From the NCBI GenBank assembly GCA_913052345.1, contig CAJXDR010000009.1, positions 7,903-71,902 of the forward strand: DNA of 64,000 nt, read 5' to 3'. The notes under the pieces were generated by a model. The model had not been told where the DNA came from. It saw nothing but the letters and a program-made list of their open reading frames with translations, and searched no databases. This DNA comes from UBA4421 sp002470275 (lineage in GTDB: Bacteria > Pseudomonadota > Gammaproteobacteria > Pseudomonadales > Azotimanducaceae). Shown in pieces: positions 60,284 to 64,000 of this stretch (its first letter is position 1; each line of letters starts with the position of its first letter). The position numbers and the translations under genes were made by a program.

Positions 60284-60700
60284 TTGGCCACCTTACAATG
60301 TGAAATCGTGAGCGCTGAAGCCTCATTGTTTTCCGGCACCATTACCGGCTTGTCCGTGCGCGGTACTATCGGAGAGCTGGGTATTATGCCGGGCCATGCC
60401 CCTCTTCTCACAGGGATAAAGCCAGGTCCTGTTACGCTGCACCTCGAAGATGGCGGCGAAGAAATTTTTTATGCCTCCGGCGGTTTCCTTGAGGTGCAGC
60501 CAGGCTTCGTCACGTTGCTAGCGGATACTGCGCTGAGAGCCGAGGACCTCGACGAGGCGGCGGCAGAAGAGGCGCGCAAGGAAGCCGAGGCCGCAATGCA
60601 GCAACAGGCCGACACGGAGTACTCCCTGGTTGCGGCAATGATGGCAGAAGCCATGGCCAAGCAGCGCACGCTCGAGGAGCTCAAGCGCCGAAGGCGTTAG
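60284..60700 (+). CDS. atpC: ATP synthase F1 subunit epsilon
   Basis: A 138-residue regulatory subunit: an N-terminal beta-barrel (LQCEIVSAEASLFSGTI, ELGIMPGHAPLLTGIKPG) and two C-terminal helices. The start is TTG at 60284 with AAGGA about nine bases upstream; no suitable ATG is near. It is the last atp gene. Confidence 0.94.
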   Translation: MATLQCEIVSAEASLFSGTITGLSVRGTIGELGIMPGHAPLLTGIKPGPVTLHLEDGGEEIFYASGGFLEVQPGFVTLLADTALRAEDLDEAAAEEARKEAEAAMQQQADTEYSLVAAMMAEAMAKQRTLEELKRRRR

Positions 60701-60765
60701 CCCCAGGACTGGTAAAAACCTGGGAGATAGCCGAAAGTAGACCGCCGTAAGTCCAGGAAAGATCA

Positions 60766-62160
60766 ATGCCTACAGACCTGATCGTGCTTGCGGCAGGCAA
60801 GGGGAGCCGAATGAAGTCCGCCCTTGCTAAAGTGCTGCACCCCATCGGCGGCCAGCCTATGCTGGGACAAGTTATCCAGACCGCAAGAACATTAGCGCCG
60901 CGCTCAGTCACCGCAGTGCTTGGCTACCAGGCGGAAGCCGTCGGCAGCTACCTCAAAACCCACTTCCCCGACGTGTCCACGGTGGTACAGGTCGAACAGC
61001 TCGGTACCGGCCACGCTGTCCAGGTGGCCATGTCGAAACTCCAGGATGAGGGGATCTCCCTGGTGCTCTATGGCGATGTGCCGCTGATTGATTCGGGAAC
61101 CTTGGCCCACTGTGTTGAACAGGCCGAAGGTGGGCATGTGGCACTGGTGACCGCGACCCTAGCCGACCCCGCCCAGCTGGGGCGCATTGTTCGTGGCGAC
61201 GATGGGGCATTCCTCTCCGTCATAGAATACCGTGATGCCAGCGATGCCCAGCGTCAGATTAAAGAAATTAACTCCGGCATTATGGCTGCACCCACGTCCC
61301 GACTTAGAGGCTGGTTGGCGGCGCTGCAGCCCAATAACGCCCAGGGGGAGTATTACCTGACAGACATCTTCGCAATGGCCGTTGAGGCCGGAGTCGAGGT
61401 GCGGACGGTTGGCGCGACCCACGAATACGAAGTCGCCGGCGTGAATGATCGGGCCCAGTTGGCGGCCCTGGAACGTGAGCACCAGCGCCGGTTGGTGCAC
61501 AGGCTCATGCGGGAGGGCGTGTCTTTTGCCGACCCCGATCGCGTGGATATTCGCGGCACCCTAGAGGCTGGTGAGGATTGCTTTATCGATGTAAACGCCG
61601 TCTTTACGGGACGCGTTGTCTTGGGGCGTGGCGTTCAGGTCGGTGCGAATTCCGTCATTATGGATGCACAGTTGGGCGACCGCGTCGTCGTCAACTCTCA
61701 TACGGTGATTGAGCAAGCTCAGGTCTCAGAGGACTGCGTTCTAGGCCCTTTTGCGAGAATCCGCCCCGGCAGCGACTTTGGCCCCGGGGTCCGGGTGGGC
61801 AATTTTGTGGAAACCAAGAAGGCGATCCTGGGCGCGGGAACAAAGGCCAACCACCTGGCCTATCTTGGCGACGCGACCATCGGCACGAACTGTAACATCG
61901 GTGCGGGCGCTATCACGTGTAACTATGACGGCGTGGACAAGCATCAAACGACCATCGGAGACCAAGTCTTTATCGGCACCAACAGCACCCTTGTTGCTCC
62001 CCTAGAGATTGGAGACAGAAGCTTTACCGCAGCAGGCTCCACCGTAACGTCTCGGGTGGACGATGATGCACTGGCGGTGGCCCGGGCCAAGCAGCGAAAC
62101 ATCGCGGGGTGGCGCAGTCCATCGAAGCGAAAGCAAGACACCGGAAAATCTGAGATCTAA
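60766..62160 (+). CDS. glmU: Bifunctional N-acetylglucosamine-1-P uridyltransferase / glucosamine-1-P acetyltransferase
   Basis: A 464-residue enzyme making UDP-GlcNAc for peptidoglycan and lipid A. The uridyltransferase part has LAAGKGSRMKSALAKVLHPIGGQPML and LYGDVPLI. The acetyltransferase part is a left-handed beta-helix of hexapeptide repeats (about 250-440) with ARIRPGSDFGPGVRVGNFVETKKA and NCNIGAGAITCNYDG. The Thr of the usual GTRM loop is Ser here. Confidence 0.97.
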   Translation: MPTDLIVLAAGKGSRMKSALAKVLHPIGGQPMLGQVIQTARTLAPRSVTAVLGYQAEAVGSYLKTHFPDVSTVVQVEQLGTGHAVQVAMSKLQDEGISLVLYGDVPLIDSGTLAHCVEQAEGGHVALVTATLADPAQLGRIVRGDDGAFLSVIEYRDASDAQRQIKEINSGIMAAPTSRLRGWLAALQPNNAQGEYYLTDIFAMAVEAGVEVRTVGATHEYEVAGVNDRAQLAALEREHQRRLVHRLMREGVSFADPDRVDIRGTLEAGEDCFIDVNAVFTGRVVLGRGVQVGANSVIMDAQLGDRVVVNSHTVIEQAQVSEDCVLGPFARIRPGSDFGPGVRVGNFVETKKAILGAGTKANHLAYLGDATIGTNCNIGAGAITCNYDGVDKHQTTIGDQVFIGTNSTLVAPLEIGDRSFTAAGSTVTSRVDDDALAVARAKQRNIAGWRSPSKRKQDTGKSEI

Positions 62161-62180
62161 TAAACGAGGCTGGGAAAACT

Positions 62181-64000
62181 ATGTGTGGCATTGTTGGTGC
62201 CGTCGCAAAACGCGATGTAACGCCCATCCTAATTAAAGGCCTACAGCGACTAGAGTACCGAGGGTACGACTCAGCGGGCATCGCCGTGCACGACGCTGGA
62301 CAAACCCAGCGCGTTAGATCTGTCGGCAAGGTTCAATCCTTGGTCGACGCCATCGCCCACAACCCGGTATCTGGCGTGACCGGCATAGCCCATACGCGGT
62401 GGGCCACCCACGGCAACGTTACCGAGGCGAATGCACACCCCCATATGGCCGGTGATCGAATCAGCCTGGTGCATAACGGCATTATCGAAAATTTTAGGGT
62501 GCTGCGAGAAGAGTTGATCGCGGCGGGGCATGTCTTCACCTCGGATACGGATTCTGAGGTCATCGTTCATCTCATTGATTCCTATCTCACCGACGGCGTA
62601 GACCTCCTCGACGCCGTTCGGGCCGCATTGCAGCGTCTCGAGGGTGCCTTTGCCCTGTGTGTGATAAGCGCCGCCGAACCCGAGCGGATGATCGTCACCC
62701 GGCTGGGCAGCCCCCTGATTATTGGTAAGGGCATCGGCGAAAACTTCGTAGCTTCTGACGTGCTCGCCCTGCGCGCAGTGACCGACCGCTTTATCTATTT
62801 AGAAGAAGGCGATCTGGTCTCCCTCACGGCCGATACCATTGACGCTTGGAGCGTGACGAATCAAGCCGTCGTGAGGTCCGACGTTCATGTACAGATGGGA
62901 GACGAGGACCTAGATCGCGGCCAGTATCGGCACTTCATGCAAAAAGAAATCTATCAGCAACCCGATGTGATTCGTAAGGCTTTAGAGGGACGCATCGGAG
63001 ACGACCGAGTGCTTGACGGCATTCTCGGTCCAGGCGCTGACGAACTGATTGCAAAGGTTGACGCCATCACCATCGTAGCGTGCGGTACCAGCTACTATGC
63101 CGCACGGGTAGGCAGTTATTGGCTTGAAGACCTCGCGGGCCTGCCCTGCCATGTGGAGATTGCCAGTGAGTTTCGCTACCGCAGCGTTGCTACCCCACCC
63201 AACAACCTGTTTGTTTGTATCTCCCAGTCAGGCGAGACAGCCGACACCTTGGCCGCCTTGCGGAAGGCCAAAGAAGGCGGCTATCTGGCAACCCTGGCAT
63301 TATGCAACGTGCCAACGTCCACCATTATTCGAGAAGCCGACCTGGCGCTGATGCTCAATGCCGGCACCGAGGTGGGCGTCGCCTCAACCAAGGCCTTTGT
63401 GGCCCAGCAGGTTTGTCTCATGCTACTGAGCCTATTTGTTGGTGCGCGACGAGGCCTATTGCCCGCAAGACAGACCAAGGTCGTTGCCGACCTGCGCACC
63501 CTCCCAAACTTGGTAGAGCGCGTGTTAGAGCTAGATTCCGAAATCAAGCGCCTGGCCGCAGAGCTGGTGGACAAACAGCATGTCTTATTCCTTGGACGCG
63601 GCAGCCTCTTCCCTGTCGCGTTGGAGGGCGCGTTGAAGCTCAAGGAACTGTCCTATATCCACGCCGAGGGCTACGCCGCCGGTGAGCTGAAGCATGGGCC
63701 TCTGGCCTTAGTGGATGAAGACATGCCCATCGTTGCGGTGGCGCCCAATGATGAGCTGCTAGAAAAACTGCAGTCCAACCTGCAGGAAGTCCGTGCGCGA
63801 GGCGGCAAGCTATACGTTTTTTCCGAGCGCGAAAGCCAGTTTCAGTCTGAGGAAGGCATGGTCGTCGTCGCGCTGCCTAAGTGCGAACCCCTGATGGCGC
63901 CGGTTACCTATGTGATCGCCCTACAGCTGCTGGCCTATCATGTCGCGGTACACAAAGGCACTGATGTAGACCAACCTAGAAATTTGGCGAAGTCGGTCAC
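62181..64000 (+). CDS. glmS: Glutamine-fructose-6-phosphate aminotransferase, 3' end off window
   Basis: About 606 codons of a roughly 609-residue enzyme that makes glucosamine-6-phosphate. The nucleophile is Cys1 after Met removal (MCGIVGA), with YRGYDSAGIAV and HTRWATHG in the glutaminase domain. Two SIS domains follow (ACGTSYYAARVG, ISQSGETADT, and FLGRGSLFPVALEGALKLKELSYIHAEGYAAGELKHGPLALV). The last visible residues are DVDQPRNLAKSV, so only a few codons are missing. Confidence 0.97.
   Translation, partial: MCGIVGAVAKRDVTPILIKGLQRLEYRGYDSAGIAVHDAGQTQRVRSVGKVQSLVDAIAHNPVSGVTGIAHTRWATHGNVTEANAHPHMAGDRISLVHNGIIENFRVLREELIAAGHVFTSDTDSEVIVHLIDSYLTDGVDLLDAVRAALQRLEGAFALCVISAAEPERMIVTRLGSPLIIGKGIGENFVASDVLALRAVTDRFIYLEEGDLVSLTADTIDAWSVTNQAVVRSDVHVQMGDEDLDRGQYRHFMQKEIYQQPDVIRKALEGRIGDDRVLDGILGPGADELIAKVDAITIVACGTSYYAARVGSYWLEDLAGLPCHVEIASEFRYRSVATPPNNLFVCISQSGETADTLAALRKAKEGGYLATLALCNVPTSTIIREADLALMLNAGTEVGVASTKAFVAQQVCLMLLSLFVGARRGLLPARQTKVVADLRTLPNLVERVLELDSEIKRLAAELVDKQHVLFLGRGSLFPVALEGALKLKELSYIHAEGYAAGELKHGPLALVDEDMPIVAVAPNDELLEKLQSNLQEVRARGGKLYVFSERESQFQSEEGMVVVALPKCEPLMAPVTYVIALQLLAYHVAVHKGTDVDQPRNLAKSV

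Noticed and set aside
1..64000. rRNA, tRNA, transposase or prophage genes
   Set aside because: I looked for tRNA arm patterns, rRNA core sequences and transposase or integrase motifs by eye and saw none. A covariance-model search would be decisive for small RNAs.

Overview
The window is a 64 kb stretch of a gammaproteobacterial chromosome that carries the replication origin. Gene content and order (dsbA-cytochrome c4-engB-polA; def-fmt-rsmB-trkA; tag-gyrB-recF-dnaN-dnaA; rpmH-rnpA-yidD-yidC-mnmE-mnmG-rsmG-parA-parB-atp operon-glmU-glmS) match the origin neighbourhood of Pseudomonas and its relatives. A cytochrome c oxidase operon with its assembly factors, egtBD and an Rv3520c-like luciferase-family enzyme suggest an aerobic, probably marine group such as the OM60/NOR5 or SAR92 lineages. 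That lineage placement is an inference from content, not from phylogeny. No rRNA or tRNA genes, IS elements, phage genes or CRISPR arrays were seen.

Layout. 1-10.3 kb is accessory: a partial NAD(P)-binding SDR-like protein, a small lipoprotein, a CDP-alcohol phosphatidyltransferase, a flippase-like membrane protein, a beta-lactamase-family serine hydrolase, an exported M20 peptidase, a luciferase-like oxidoreductase, a TesB thioesterase, and an unusual exported fusion of a pectin-acetylesterase-like hydrolase with a B3-like metallo-beta-lactamase domain. 10.5-16.3 kb holds arfB, dsbA, cytochrome c4, engB, polA and a DUF2782 protein. 16.3-27.2 kb is a respiratory block: coxB-coxA-ctaG-coxC in one minus-strand operon, ending at a strong bidirectional terminator; then a second minus-strand operon, SURF1-(SCO-like)-ctaA-cyoE-SCO-egtB-egtD, in which oxidase assembly genes run directly into ergothioneine synthesis genes. 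27.6-31 kb is dprA-purE-tsaC-aroE-yheV (minus). 31.1-36.8 kb is def-fmt-rsmB-trkA-trkH (plus). 36.8-44.4 kb is an LpxL-like acyltransferase, tag, gyrB, recF, dnaN and dnaA (minus).

The 770 bp gap between dnaA and rpmH (44407-45176) has the marks of oriC: one perfect DnaA box, several near matches and an A/T-rich candidate unwinding element. It also holds an array of four 23-bp direct repeats that resembles plasmid iterons. All genes for 8 kb to the left read leftward and all genes to the right read rightward, as expected for bidirectional replication from this gap. Two identical 16-bp palindromes of the parS type lie inside recF, about 3-4 kb from the origin, and parA/parB lie about 7 kb to the other side.

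The right half (45.2-64 kb) is an almost unbroken plus-strand series: ribosomal protein L34, RNase P protein, membrane insertion (yidD, yidC), tRNA and rRNA modification (mnmE, mnmG, rsmG), chromosome partition (parA, parB), the full F1Fo ATP synthase (atpIBEFHAGDC) and UDP-GlcNAc synthesis (glmU, glmS; glmS is cut by the window edge a few codons before its end). Many genes here start with TTG or GTG.
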